NCBI GenBank assembly: GCA_033239125.1
Contig: BSWB01000004.1
Location: forward strand, 140,070,426 to 140,134,425
DNA from: Fagopyrum homotropicum
Taxonomy: Eukaryota > Streptophyta > Magnoliopsida > Caryophyllales > Polygonaceae
Length of the DNA: 64,000 bases
Direction: 5' to 3'
In this document: positions 44,101 through 56,732 of the stretch, piece after piece
Layout: each line of letters begins with the position of its first letter
How positions within the stretch are numbered: the first letter of the stretch is position 1
Made by a program: the position numbers and the translations under genes
Notes under the pieces: generated by a model
What the model saw: only the letters and a program-made list of their open reading frames with translations
What the model was told of the DNA's origin: nothing
Databases searched by the model: none

Positions 44101-46920
44101 TGATTGTTAATGCATGCTTGAATGATGATGAGTTGAGTAGATTGTTGCATGAGTTGAGATTGCATAGGAAGGCTATTGGCTATACCATTGATGATTTAGT
44201 TGGCATTAAACCTTCTTTGTTCATGCATAAGATCTTAATGGAAGATAATCATAAACCTTCTATTGAACCTCAAAGAAGATTAAACCCCATCATGAAGGAA
44301 GTGGTGAAAAAAGAGATTCTTAAATTGCTAGATGCGGGAATCATTTTCCCGATTTCGGATAATAAATGGGCTAGTCCCGTGCATGTGGTTCCTAAGAAGG
44401 GTGGGATGACCGTAGTGACTAATGAGAATAATGAACTAATTCCGACTAGAACGGTTACGGGATGGAGGATGTGTATAGACTATAGGAAATTAAATGTGGC
44501 CTCTAGGAAAGATCACTTCCCTCTTCCCTTTATTGACCAAATGCTAGAAAGATTAGCTCAACATTCTCACTTTTGCTACTTAGATGGTTATAGTGGATTC
44601 TTCCAAATCCCTGTCCACCCCGATGACTATGAGAAAACTACATTCACATGTCCTTGGGGTACATTTGCATATAGGAGAATGCCATTTGGGTTGTGTAATG
44701 CACCCGCCACCTTTCAAAGGTGTATGATGGCTATCTTTTCTGAGTATATTGAAAACATCATGGAAGTGTTTATGGATGATTTCTCTGTTTATGGATCTTC
44801 ATTTGATGATTGTTTAGCTAACTTGTCCTTGGTGCTTAAGAGATGTGAGGAGACAAATCTTGTCTTAAATTGGGAAAAATGCCACTTCATGGTAAGTGAA
44901 GGCATTGTGTTGGGACACTTGGTGTCCAACCGTGGCATTGAGGTTGATAGGGCTAAGATAAAGACGATAGAGAAGTTGCCACCACCTACCTCGGTGAAGG
45001 GGGTAAGGAGTTTTCTAGGGCATGCCGGTTTTTACCGGAGATTCATTAAAGATTTCTCTAAGATTTCTAAGCCTCTTACTAACCTACTAATGAAAGATGT
45101 TGAGTTTGTTTTCTCCAAGGATTATCTTGAGGCTTTTTGTACCCATCATGCAACCTCCGGATTGGAGTCTACCGTTTGAGATCATGTGCGACGCGAGTGA
45201 TGTAGCCGTTGGGGCTGTTTTAGGACAAAGGAAAGATGGGCTTACACATGCCATCTATTATGCTAGCAAGACGCTAGATGATGCCCAACTCAATTATGCT
45301 ACTACCGAGAAAGAGTTGCTAGCAGTTGTGTACGCAATTGAGAAGTTCCGCTCGTATCTTGTTGGAACGAAGGTCATTGTGTATACGGATCATGCTGCGA
45401 TCCGTTATCTCCTTACTAAGAAGGATGCCAAGCCTCGTTTGATTTGGTGGATCCTCCTTCTTCAAGAGTTTGATTTGGAAATCTGGGATAAGAAGGGGTC
45501 CGAAAATTCTGGGGCGGATCACCTTAGTAGACTCCCACCATTGGCGCTTGAGAAAGATGACATCCCGATTGATGACTCATTCCGGGATGAGCAATTACAA
45601 ATGGTGGAGGAGTGCTTGTTTCAAGTGTCAAGGGGTAATGAGCCATGGTATGCCGACATAGTAAACTATCTCGTTTGTGAGGAGGTGCCGCCCGGTTTAT
45701 CCTATGCCCAAAGGAAGAAGTTCTTCAAAGATGTGAGGCATTACTATTGGAGTGAACCGCTTTTGTTCAAGAGAGGGCCGGACGGAGTCTTTAGGAGATG
45801 CATACCGGAGGATGAGGTGGAGAGTGTGATCCGCCATTGTCACTCCTTGCCATGTGGAGGCCATGCTAGCTCACACAAGACATGTGCAAAGGTATTGCAA
45901 TCCGGATTTTATTGGCCAAGTTTGTTCAAGGATGTGCAGAATTTTGTGGTAGCATGTGATGCTTGCCAAAGGACGGGCAACATCTCAAGGAGGAATGAGA
46001 TGCCCTTGAACAACATACAAGAAGTGGAGATATTTGATGTGTGGGGTGTGGACTTCATGGGATCATTCCCCTCTTCTTGTGGCAACCTCTACATCCTATT
46101 GGCGGTGGACTATGTTTCGAGATGGGTGGAGGCAATCGCCTCTCCCACAAATGATGCCAAGGTTGTGGTGCGGTTCTTCAACCGAGTGATCTTTCCTAGG
46201 TTTGGGACACCAAGGGTGATCATAAGTGATGGAGGAAATCACTTCACAAATAGGAACTTTGGGACACTTTTGGCTAAGTATGGGGTGACTCATAAGGTGG
46301 CAACACCTTACCATCCCCAAACTAGTGGCCAAGTGGAGATCTCCAACCGGGAGATAAAAGGGATCCTTGAGAAGACGGTTTCTAGGATGAGAAAGGATTG
46401 GGCTATGAAGCTCGATGATGCCTTGTGGGCTTATAGAACCGCTTTCAAGACACCGATTGGCACCACTCCCTACAAGCTAGTATATGGCAAGTCTTGCCAC
46501 CTTCCGGTAGAGATGGAGCATAGAGCATATTGGGCCATTAAGTGGCTGAATTTTGACCTCAAGGAGGCCGGTGAGAAAAGATTGCTAGACATGAACGCTC
46601 TTGAGGAGATCCGGTTGGATGCCTATGAAAACGTCCGGATCTACAAGGAAAGGACCAAAGGTTGGCATGACAAGCGTCTTATCCCAAAGGAGTTGAGTGA
46701 AGGCGACCTTGTCCTTCTCTTCAATTCGAGGTTGCGGCTCTTCCCCGGAAAGCTAAAGTCAAGATGGACGGGTCCTTATGTGGTGAAGAAGATCTTTCCC
46801 CATGGAGCGGTTGAGATATGAGGGGAGCATTGTGGAGACTTTAAGGTGAATGGGCACCGGTTGAAGAAGTATATCCCGGGAGCTCCGGTGGACATGATTG
46901 CCCCACTTCACCTTGAGTGA
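41189..46920 (+). pseudogene. Element E gag-pol, inactivated
   Basis: The start is ATG 41189 (MRRSRGKD), aligned with the gag start of C. In order: coiled-coil gag N-terminus, Retrotrans_gag domain with LKVKALAWYQSIP and WEEMTTEFLTKFF, an Asn-rich C-terminus, protease (DLGAS, about 43225), a linker with CCACG palindromes (43803-43814, 43867-43878), RT with FMDD (44769-44780), RNase H, and integrase with zinc finger, DFMG (about 46050), SDGG (about 46227), VEIS (about 46335) and TGPY. Damage: TAA 42131, a frameshift near 42647, TAA 42682, a one-base loss near 43170, TAA 44019, a 26-bp loss near 45143, and TGA 46819. The natural end is TGA 46918-46920. Confidence 0.9.
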
Positions 46921-48596
46921 GACGCCCCCGAGTTTGGTCAAGCTAATGACCTTAAAGAAGCGCTTGGTGGGAGGCAACCCATTGGTAGACATCTTTCCCT
47001 TTTCGTTTTTGTTTTGTTTTTGATTTTTCTGTTTTTGTGTGTTTTTGTGTGTTTGGAGTTTGTGTGTTAGAGTCTAAGTAGCATGGAAGCCTTGCATGGC
47101 ATGTGGATGATGATGATGAACCCCTCATCAATTATGGGTGGAGCGGACGCGGAACTTGGACAGCTAGCGGTGCCTAGCGCGGGTCCCGATGCCATAACGA
47201 ACACCTTGAGCTCTCTACCATCGTTGATAGGATCATCCGCGATCAATCCACTTAAGTGAACCCAAATACCGAAGCAAACCATTTTACATTGTGAGGACCC
47301 TCTTTCACTCTTCTTTACTTCATTTACACATTGAGGACAATGTGTTTCTAAGTATGGGGTGGGGTTTTCATGATCACTTGCATGATTAGCGTCTAGGATA
47401 GTTTAATATTGTCACATGTTTTGCATTGTACATAGATATTTCGAAAAATTCAAAAAAATTAGAAAATTAAAAAAAATTAGTGCTTCTAAGCTTGGGAATG
47501 ACCCTTATGATGAAATTGTCTTGTGAATTGGCTATGGATGGCCTTGTGTGTTGAATTGATGAATGTATATGTAGACTTGAAGTACTTATCTTGAATCCCA
47601 TGTGTGAATTGTGATCATGAAGGCTTGCCTTGATTGGATTGAGGATTGAAAGTCAAAATTGCATGCTAGTTCTTGCACATCATTTATGAGTGATTAAGGC
47701 AATTCATCCTTCTCTACTTCTCATCTTTATCATGTTGCTTGAGCATTTCAATTGATATAAAATTTGACCTCTTTTGACCCATCCGGGAATAGAGCATGAT
47801 AGTGTGTTGATGTGTGTGAAAAGCAAGTACGGGGTGAAGTTGTTGATGAATGAATGTTATGAATGAAGTGCTGAAATTGTTGTGAAAGTGTAGACAAAAA
47901 TATAGGTTTGGGTACGTTAGTTTAAATGACGAGTAACTCGGCACCATTCACATAATCGGGTGTTTGTGCCTTGCCAAAGTCAAATAAACCGATAGTCCTA
48001 ACGAGTTTTGGTATGTGTGCCCGGTGTGGAGCACCTCGAAAAATAAAAAAAACCCGAGGCCCGCTAATCACCAAGGTTTCGGCTTTTGTACACCAATGCC
48101 ATTGTCTCAAAAATAAGTGAAAGAAAAAGAAAAGAAAAGAAAGAAAAGAAGGAGAAAATATACACTTGTGGTGAAGTTGATCAAAAATAAATTTGTGGAG
48201 TTAGTTCCTTTCCCGGATTAGCATCACATAACCTAAAAATCCCCACCCAATCACAACGTTTCTTAGCCTCTTCTTTCCTAAGTCCTTGTGACCTATTTGC
48301 ATGTGTGTAAGACTTAGTAATCTAGATTGGATGTGCTCATGATCATCTTGACTTCTTCATTGTTACCTTTCATGCATGCTTTCTAGTTAAGTATAATTTT
48401 CTTTCCGTGCCTTCATTCATTTGATGCATGATTGCTTGTCCATTTGCCATGAAACATGACTATGAAGGTAATCCAATATTAGAAGCACAATCCCAAAAAT
48501 ATTTTCAGTTTTTCATGAATTCATAAATTATGTCATCTCTTAGCCTATAGTCGGACTTTGCTCGTCCCCGAGCAAACCTTAAGTATGGGGTATTTT
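46921..48596 (+). other. Element E 3' noncoding region
   Basis: The env-position ORF is absent. The hairpin block TGGG-AGGCAA-CCCA is at 46958-46981, a polypurine-like AAGTATGGGGT at 47350-47360, the 54-nt block at 47928-47981, and the polypurine tract at 48581-48591. Confidence 0.75.
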
Positions 48597-50428
48597 TGAT
48601 AACACGATTTATGACTTAGGTTTAGGCACTCATTTAGATAGATTTTCCGCTTATTCATGCATGGTAGTTCATGACGTTTGCACTCAATTCATGTATTTTG
48701 TCGAGATAGACGTCTACACGGACTTTTGCATGCTTTGTAGGTATTTTGGGAGCTTTAGGAGCTTAATCGATACATTTGAGGATCGTTCCTCGAGATCACA
48801 CACCTTCGGAATCATTGGGAAGCAGGCTAGGAGCTAAGAAGGACACATGGGACCTTGTTGGTGCATGCCTTGCACCAAATTGTGGCTTGATGATCCATAA
48901 AATGCTGAGGCACCAAAACCACGGCCACTGGGACTTCCACGGGCGTGGAAATAGGCCGTGGTTTTCCCTGCACAGTTGTGACAGCTGTCCCACGATCTTC
49001 ATGGCCGACCCTTGCCCTTGATGGTGTATAAAAAGTGGTCCTGCAGGCTGTTGAGGAAAGACCCCATCATTCCATTCTCTCCCACACTCTCAACAACACA
49101 TATTCTCTCATTGGAAGATTGGATTGAAGCTATTCTTGGAGGAGAAGAAAGGCTTCCGTTGGAGAAGAGGAAGAAGCACACTAGTTCATAGTTTCCATAG
49201 TCTTTTTGTGTGATTTTGAGTGAGCTTTGTGAAGACGTTTTGAAAGGGTTTGTAGGAAACGATTGAACCTTCTTTTGAAGGGTTGTAAGTCCCTCTTGAA
49301 ATTATATTCAGCTTGGTTTTCTTTGTTCTACTTGTTCATTTCTATTTCACTTTATTTACTTGCTATGGAAGCCATGAATGAATGCTTGTTGAGTTTGATT
49401 GTTAAGATGCATGTTGTTGGCTAAATAGATGCGATTCTAGGGTAAGAGAAAGATGGTTATGGCTTGGACTATGATAGAATGAACTTAGATGTACCTTTGG
49501 ATGAATTGTTTGCTCGAACCTAGCTACTGTTGCAAACCACGGTCTGATCTTACTAGTTCACGGCCGTGGAAAGGGATGAACTGCCCGTGATTTTGACTGA
49601 CTTGCTTGTTTTGATGAATCTAAGTGTTAGGTTGTTAGATTGTTGAAATCCTAGTGTTTATTGAGCTAGATCTATCCTAGGGTGACCTAGTATTAGCAAC
49701 TAAGTGTGAGAAGAGACCTACCCGGTGATTCTTGCTCTTACATACCGAAGATGATGAACTCTAGGTAGTAGTGAGCCTCATAAGCCGCTATTGGACTGAG
49801 TGTGCTAGGATTGATGTTTAGGACTTGTCTTCCCGAGACTTACCCGGTAAGGAGAGGTTAGATCCCTAGATGACAATCCGGTTTGTGTAGAATTCCTATC
49901 CTTAGGCTCTTTGAGACTTACCCGGTGATGAGACCTTAGGAACGGACTAGTGGACCATGAGACCTACCCGGTGATTGATCCCAATCTAGAAACACTCACT
50001 CCCAACATACCATAGTTAATCCAAGGAATAATTAGATAGCTTGAGTCCTATGCCATAACCGGAATTTCTAACCCCTAGAATCCTCTTTTCTCTCTTTGAT
50101 TACCTATCTTGTGCTTGTGTTTGTTTATTTGCCTTGCTAGTTTAGTTATTTGTTAATCTTGCATGAATTGTGATCTTTGATTGATCACCACAAAACCAAT
50201 CCAAAAACATTGAGATTTTCATTTCTTTATTTCTTTATTTTTTCTTAGCCTAGATCTTCACTATCCTTAGTCACCATTGACTCAATTTCACCTTAGTCTT
50301 TGTGTTCGACCTCGGAATACTATCCTTACTACAAAACGACCCATACACTGTGGGTTCGCTAGGAGTTAGGGAAAAATATATCGAGTTATAAATTTAAGAC
50401 TTTTGCGTGTCTCATTCTTAGCGTAACA
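48597..50428 (+). mobile_element. Middle LTR of element E
   Basis: It is 1,832 bp with the same ends as the 39210 copy. It differs by a small deletion near 48663 (TTTAGCACTA absent) and scattered base changes. The TATA box is at 49027-49035. It is followed by a primer site as well as preceded by a polypurine tract, so it works as 3' LTR of the full copy and 5' LTR of the truncated copy. Confidence 0.92.
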
Positions 50429-51342
50429 AGTTTTTGGCGCCGTTGCCGGGGACGAGGTCTAGATTGAGTCTTTTTGTGATTGCTTATAGTGTAGGTCTTT
50501 CTTGTTGCTTTTGATCTTGTTTGGTTTGTGTCTTTGCATTTTCAGGACATCTCTCACTCTTTAGGTGTATGCGAAGATCTCGTGGCAAGGATTTAGCTTC
50601 ATTCGATCCCGAACCGGAGAAAACCCTTAAAGCTAGATCTAAGAGCATTAGAAAGGAGAAGGAGATGGCCGCAAGAAATCTTCAAGCTGAGTTGGATGAG
50701 GCTTTAGAGCAAATTAGGTTAAGAGATGAGCTCTTGGAAAATGAAAGGAAACTTTCCAATGAGAGGCAAGAAGCAACTAGGAGGGAGATTGAAGAGATTA
50801 GGCAAGCTCTTGTGCAAAGAGAGCTTAATCGTCAACAACCTCCTCCACCACCACCACAACCGCAGTCGGCGGTCAATATTCGGTTTGAACCGATAATGAT
50901 TGAGGAGCCACAAACGTTAGGGCAACGTATGGATCCGGCTCAAAGAGTGCACCGTCCGGGTGTGAACTTAGGAGATCCCGCAGCCCATGATTATGAGCTC
51001 CGCCCTCAAGTGCTACAAATGATCCGGCATAATCAATTTGGAAGGATGGAAGGAGAGTCCCCTCATCAACACTTGATGAACTACGAGATATTGATTGATC
51101 ACCACAAAACCAATCCAAAAATATTGAGATTTTCATTTCTTTATTTCTTTATTTTTTCTTAGCCTAGATCTTCACTATCCTTAGTCACTATTAACTCAAT
51201 TTCACCTTAGTCTTTGTGTTCGACCTCGGAATACTATCCTTACTACAAAACGACCCATACACTGTGGGTTCGCTAGGAGTTAGGGAAAAATATATCGAGT
51301 TATAAATTTAAGACTTTTGCGTGTCTCATTCTTAGCGTAACA
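50429..51342 (+). pseudogene. Truncated second copy of E: primer site, gag start, LTR end
   Basis: The primer site and gag start (ATG 50569) repeat 41049-41730 almost exactly. At 51091-51095 gag joins the last 250 bp of the LTR through the shared TTGAT. The open frame (to 51162) runs through the join into LTR sequence, so its last ~20 residues are not gag. Confidence 0.88.
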
Positions 51343-52369
51343 CCTGTCTCCATGGCAGCACCGCCATCGTCCTCCTCATCCTCCTCTTGTGCCTGGGTTG
51401 TTGTTGCGTCTCTAGCATCCTCAATGTAGGGAATCCACGCGGTGGACCAATACTGTGAATCATAGATAGAGAATTGGGATGACCACCTAATACCCTGAGG
51501 GGCAGTTTACTCCCAAGGCATCGCCACATATGGCGTAGTGAGTCCGCGAGGAACTAGAATCCTTCTGGTGATCATCTCCTACAGAGCTAGCGGCTTGGCA
51601 GCCGCCACTAGTGTACATGCACTTAGATCAAGGTCCATCACAGTCGCTATGTGAGTCACTAAGCCGCCACATCAAATATCTCCCTTCCCCTTAGCCTTGA
51701 TCCTGTGCAGATCCTCAGCTAGCATCGCCCCAAAATCGGGCACTCCCCAGTCACCATACAAAATAAGCTTAGAAGCTCCCCCTGTCTAACCTTCTGGGGA
51801 GTCTCAGTACGCGCCAGAAGTGTCTCGCTAAATATACGGTGGGCGAGTCTGAAAGCAAGGTGGAAAATAATCCTCTCCCTGGAGTCTCCAGGTCTCCACA
51901 TGTTAGCATGCTTAACAACATGAGCTATCTGACCCCAGAACTATCGAGTTACGGCTTGAGAAGGGAAGTCGGGAACTATGGGGGTCGGGAAGCCGAAGAT
52001 GTCTCTCCACTGATCCATCGGAAATAAGTAATTCCGGTTCAGCAACCGGTACTTGATGGCCCTCTCCTCAGGCAGGTGAGTCACAGAACTCACAAACTCC
52101 AATGTAGGCTCGAGGTACGCTGGAGCTCTAATCTCCATGAACTGCTCCAGCCCTACCATTCAGACCATCCGCCTCAGATCCTCAGCAACATAAAGACAAT
52201 CAAAAGCAGCAATATCTAAAAACCACGGCGCAATCACAGGGCGCGTACAGATGCGGTCATAATCAGCCCGGTGACGCTCATGTATCACCGGTATGGAAGG
52301 TCGAGAAGAAGAAGAAGAAGGGGAGGATCTATCTCTCAGGACTATCTGGCGATCAGACCTGGAACTCAT
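51343..52369 (-). pseudogene. Element D env-position ORF, N-terminal and middle part
   Basis: The minus-strand ATG is at 52367-52369 (MSSRSDRQ). A Ser-rich segment, then RHRADYDRICTRPVIAPWFL, FGFPTP, RTETPQK and an acidic/Ser stretch follow, matching the intact B protein. Nonsense codons in the same frame occur at about 52160, 51941 and 51719. The ORF is cut by E at 51342 and continues at 39209. A TATA box lies 442 bases upstream. Confidence 0.82.
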
Positions 52370-53229
52370 TTTCTCGTTTGTGTCTGACAGGTAACCTCGG
52401 TTGCTCTGACAGATCTCAAGAACAGCTCGGCCGAGGCACATGTCGACTGTACCGAGGTGAGAAGCTGTTCGATTCCAACTCTCTGAATTTCAGTTCTTTT
52501 CCCCCAATTTCACTACAGATTGTTCCTATGGGGTACTTAAGCCTTTTTCAACAAAGATCTATGGCAACCAAAGCCACTAAATTCCTAAATCTACGAGAAT
52601 AGAGAAGTTAGGGTTTTCAAACGTTTACCCCAGATTCAGTCGATTTGAGGCGTTCTTGTTGAAGATTCTTGCTTGCAAACTGATCCTCTACCCTTTCCTT
52701 GCAGAATGGAAGCAAGAATCGTTGAAAACGATCGAAGAATGGAGAAACGAGGTGGTTTTGGTGCCGCAGTCGAGAGAGGAGTGGGAGGGAAAGAGGGAGA
52801 AATTGTTCCCCTTTTATACCCCTCGACAATTCTGCTGTCACCTCGGTCGAGGTGGTCCCGACTGGACCGAGGTATCTGGACCGAGGTGGATTGTTGCCAG
52901 CCCTAATCGCCTCGGTTGCTCAAGAATCATCTCGGTCGAGGTGCTGTGACTGCGACCGAGATGTGTCTCAGTCAAACTCCGTCTTCTCAATTTCTCGAAC
53001 TTCTGTCCTTCCAGTGTTGCTCCTGGGTTGTAATCCTTCCTCAAAAGCACCTGGTTTCTGTCTAGGACGCCAAAAACAAAGTAAAGCAAAGCAAAAACAA
53101 ACTATCTAAAGCTAGACTAGAAAAAGGGAAAAGAAAGCAATACCTTGGGTTGCCTCCCAAGTAGCGCTTGATTTAAGGTCGCTAGCTGGACCGTACGGTA
53201 TCCCTAAACAAGATATAGTGGTGAAATCT
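52370..53229 (-). other. Element D spacer between pol and env-position ORF
   Basis: No gene is present. Palindromes lie at 52839-52854 and 52928-52943, a TATA box at 52811-52818, and the post-pol hairpin block at 53146-53169. D ends at 53229, where the F/G array begins; the rest of D (pol, gag, 5' LTR) should lie right of the window. AATCT (53225-53229) may be the left target duplication. Confidence 0.72.
52811..52818 (-). promoter_or_regulatory. Putative internal promoter TATA box for env-position ORF of D
   Basis: The minus-strand reading GGGGTATAAAAGGGG lies 442 bases before the ATG and 20 bases after the palindrome at 52839-52854. The layout equals that of element B at 9239. Activity is inferred. 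Confidence 0.55.
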
Positions 53230-55007
53230 TGTTCGCTCCAAACGGTGTGTGCAAGTTTTAAATTTATAACCCTAGACGTAAGCTTAAAACAAGGATGCGA
53301 ACCCACAGTGTACGGGTCAATCGTAGTAAAAAGCAAGGAATTCCAGGGGTCGATCACAGGGAATTAGTGAAACAAAGTCCAATTACGGTATGCTTATGTG
53401 TAAATACTAACCACAAGAGGTAATTAAAACAATCAAAGATGATATAGAAGTCAATAAAGGAAACATGCAATTCTAGGGATTAAAGCATCTAGTTGTGGTT
53501 CAAACTCAAGATCTCAAGATGAGCGGACAAAGCTGAGGTTTTGCATAGGGAAGGTGTTACTAAAGTGGAATAGATCACCGGGTAAGTCTCACTACTCACT
53601 AATCCTAAACCGTAACTCCTATTACCGGGTAAGTCTCAAGGAATTAAGATAAAGAACTATAACCTCAAACTAACACACCATCTAAGGGAATAGAATCAAC
53701 CTTTACCGGATAAGTCTCAGGCTAACTCACAAAGATGGGATGAAAGCACACTCAAACCCCAATAAAGGACAAACCTTCATTACCTACACTTATGATCTTA
53801 GGTACACAAACTAAGGAAATACCGGGTAAGTCTCATCCTAAGCTTGCATTGAACCAGGAAAGGTGTAATAAGAATAGGATTTGGCAAACTCTAACACTTA
53901 ACTCTCAGTTTCGGATCAAATAAGTCACCTCGGTCAGCCAAATTCCACCCCGGCCGAGATGTTCATCGACTGAGCGAGATGCTTAGGGTTAAGGTAAAGA
54001 CTCGAACTTTCACGGTCCTACTGGAATCTAAGATTATTCTATCATCGTTTTTCCCACAACCTTCAGCCAATCACCCTAGAATCACACAAGGAAATTAGCC
54101 ACTCATCATCATGAAAGTATTAATCAAGTATATGGGAAGAAAGTGAATATTTGAACAAGAAGAATTTAATGAAAAGACTTCAATAACTGAATCAAATATC
54201 ACAACAAAAGCGTTCCTTGGATATAAATCCAACAAAGGAAGACAACAAAGAAGGGAATCTAAGATGATCTTACAAAACCCTTCAAAAGCTATAAAAGCTA
54301 CAATCTTCAATCTTCCTTCAACCTTCAAAAAGGTTCTTTAAATCTTCCAACTGGAGTATGGTTGCAGTGGTGTAGTAGGCGTAAGCGGATGTATGCAGGA
54401 TCTTCGGTGTAAGCGACCTCTTGGATTTGTGGAAATCCAAACCTTTTTATAGGAAAATAACCCTCCAAAGATAAGATATCTTAGAAAGATCTTTTCCCAT
54501 AAATATAGGTAAAATATAGGATCTGAATTATCTTCTTCCTTCCAGGAGCCAAGCCCAAAAAATATAAGATCTCTTTCCAAAGATAAAAGATCTCAGCCAA
54601 GAATAAAATATTCTCGCCGCGTCCCAGGTGTTCGCCTCGGTCGAGTCGGCTCCCCTGGATCACCTCGGTCGAGGTGAATCTGTGGTCAACCGAGGTGAGT
54701 TACAACTGAATGTGAAATCTCTCAAATCTGGTCCAAAGTGAATCTCAAATCCATGGCTATGCTTCCTGGATGGTTCTTTATGTTCCTGGATGTAGCTCCA
54801 ATGACTCCATAGCTCCTTTTGCTCCTTTTTTTGATGCAAAACGTGCCATTTTACCTACGATTACAACAAAACTAGGTGTAGACCTCGATTCCCGCAAAGG
54901 TAGATGAAATGGTCATAAAATCACCTAATATACATACAAACATGCAGATTATTGAAGATAAAACGCCCAAACAAATCCCAAAATATAGACTATAATTCAT
55001 GCTATCA
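53230..55007 (-). mobile_element. LTR 1 of the F/G tandem array
   Basis: Minus-strand TGATAGCATG (55007) to GGAGCGAACA (53230), 1,778 bp. It is close to the A LTR. The TATA complement is at 54442-54451; the palindrome CACCTCG-GT-CGAGGTG at 54661-54676. It is the 3' LTR of unit F. Confidence 0.92.
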
Positions 55008-56732
55008 AAATACCCCATACTTAGCCCTTGCTTGTCCCCAAGCAAGTTCCGCATATAGAAGACAAGATAGAATGGATTAATAGTCAAGAAAATCAATGAA
55101 AAGTCTTTCAAAAACATTTTTATGGTGTGCTACAATCATAGATTACTCTAAGAGAATACTTCCTGGAATTTAAAATCAATGTATGATCAAAACGTTTTAT
55201 AAATATAAGAAAGTCGTTCATCTTTGCATAAAATCATAGAATGCATAATAAGTCATATTTATCAGAATTAATCATGTATAATCCAGTTTAAACCACTAAG
55301 TCAATCAACAAGCTCGAGGTCTCAAGGGCTTCCCAAAAGAAAGGTCAAGAAACGTGTAGGGTAGGGATGTATGTAAGGTAATGTGGTGCTAGAATCCGGG
55401 AAAAGGATAAACTTCACTTTCACTTTGACTTGCAACATCTTCCACCAATAAGCTTTGCTTATTTCACACTTTTTCTTTTTACTTTACTTTTTGGGATGCA
55501 TGGACAGAGGTGCACAATAACCGAAGCCTAGGAAATCAGCAATCATCAATTTCTTGAGATGCATCAAACCCTTGATGCACATACCATGACCCGTTAGGAA
55601 TATCGCTCAATCCGACTTTGGCAAGACACAAACACCCGGCTATGTAAATGGTGCCGAGTTACTCATCTTCATGATTGACTTCCCCAAACCTATTATTACT
55701 TTCTAACACTTTCACTTCCAGCCAACTTCTCAACTTTAACTTCACTTGCTTTCACCACTTTGCTTGCTTCCAAATTCCCGGATAGGTAAAAGGAGGCAAA
55801 ATGTATATGAGGGGCTAAGCATGATCAAGAAGAAGAAGAGAGAAGAATGAATTGCCTTGGTCTCTCCAGGAAGAAAGTGAGAGAACTTATCTTGCTGTGT
55901 CAACCTTCAAATTCAACATAATTTAGACAAAAACAAAGTATTAAACATGCCAATAATTTCAAACAAAGCATTTAGCAACTTAAACATATTATAAAACCTT
56001 TCAAACACATAAAGAATTTCAAAATCAGTCAGTAAACAAGATCTTCACTGAGATCATATCCAGATAAGAAGCACAAAAATCGTTTCGAAAACTCTCAGTT
56101 AAACCACCTCGGTCGAGGTGTTCTTAGGTCAACCGAGGTGAAACACCTCGTTCGGCCAGAACTGCCCCGGTCGAGGTCAAAATTTTTTTTTTTTTAAACC
56201 AGTTTTTGACGTTTTTCTCAATCAAATAACCTGTATGCATGTATGTAATCTCAGATAAAGCCATAGAAGCAAAATAATCATAAATATCCGATAATATAGA
56301 GTCATACATCACATAAGTCAATCAAATACATAAACACCCCATACTTGGGACACACTGTCCCAGTGGGTCAAAATAAGTCTAAGGACATGATACTCACCGA
56401 ACATAGCTAAACTACATGAAGAAGTAAGAAACAGCTCCCAGATAAGACCATCTCGGTTGGCGAAGCACATCTCAGTCGAGGTGTTTTGACAGTACCCGAG
56501 ATGTATCTCAGTAAAGCTCGTTTCCTCAACTTCTTGAAATTTTGTTCTTCCAATGTAGCTCCTGAACTGTGATCCTTCCTTTTGGAATACCTGGTTATTG
56601 TCTAGAGGAAAACAAAAACAAAGCAACTATCTAAACTAAACTAGAAAAGGGAGAAGAAAGCAATACCTTGGGTTGCCTCCCAAGAAGCGCTTGGTTTAAG
56701 GTCGCTAGCTGGACCCTTCTCCATAGAATTAC
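55008..56732 (-). other. Unit F 3' noncoding region
   Basis: Polypurine tract at 55012-55022, 54-nt block at 55614-55667, palindrome at 56105-56120, polypurine-like copy at 56336-56346, and hairpin block at 56669-56692. The env-position ORF that should stand between the last two is missing. Confidence 0.78.

Larger units (their letters stand above)
39210..51342 (+). mobile_element. Athila-type element E, three-LTR structure
   Basis: The order is LTR (39210-41048), internal with primer site and gag-pol, LTR (48597-50428), then a second primer site and gag start (50429-51095) and the last 250 bases of a third LTR (to 51342). The whole unit is flanked by CCTGT (39205-39209 and 51343-51347), a perfect 5-bp target duplication, inside D's env-position ORF. 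It has no env-position ORF, but its 3' noncoding region still holds the blocks shared with the other families. Its palindromes have arms CCACG/CGTGG. Confidence 0.9.

Noticed and set aside
51348..52441. Separate small host genes on the minus strand
   Set aside because: All pieces align in one frame with the env-position protein of B and are split only by stop codons.
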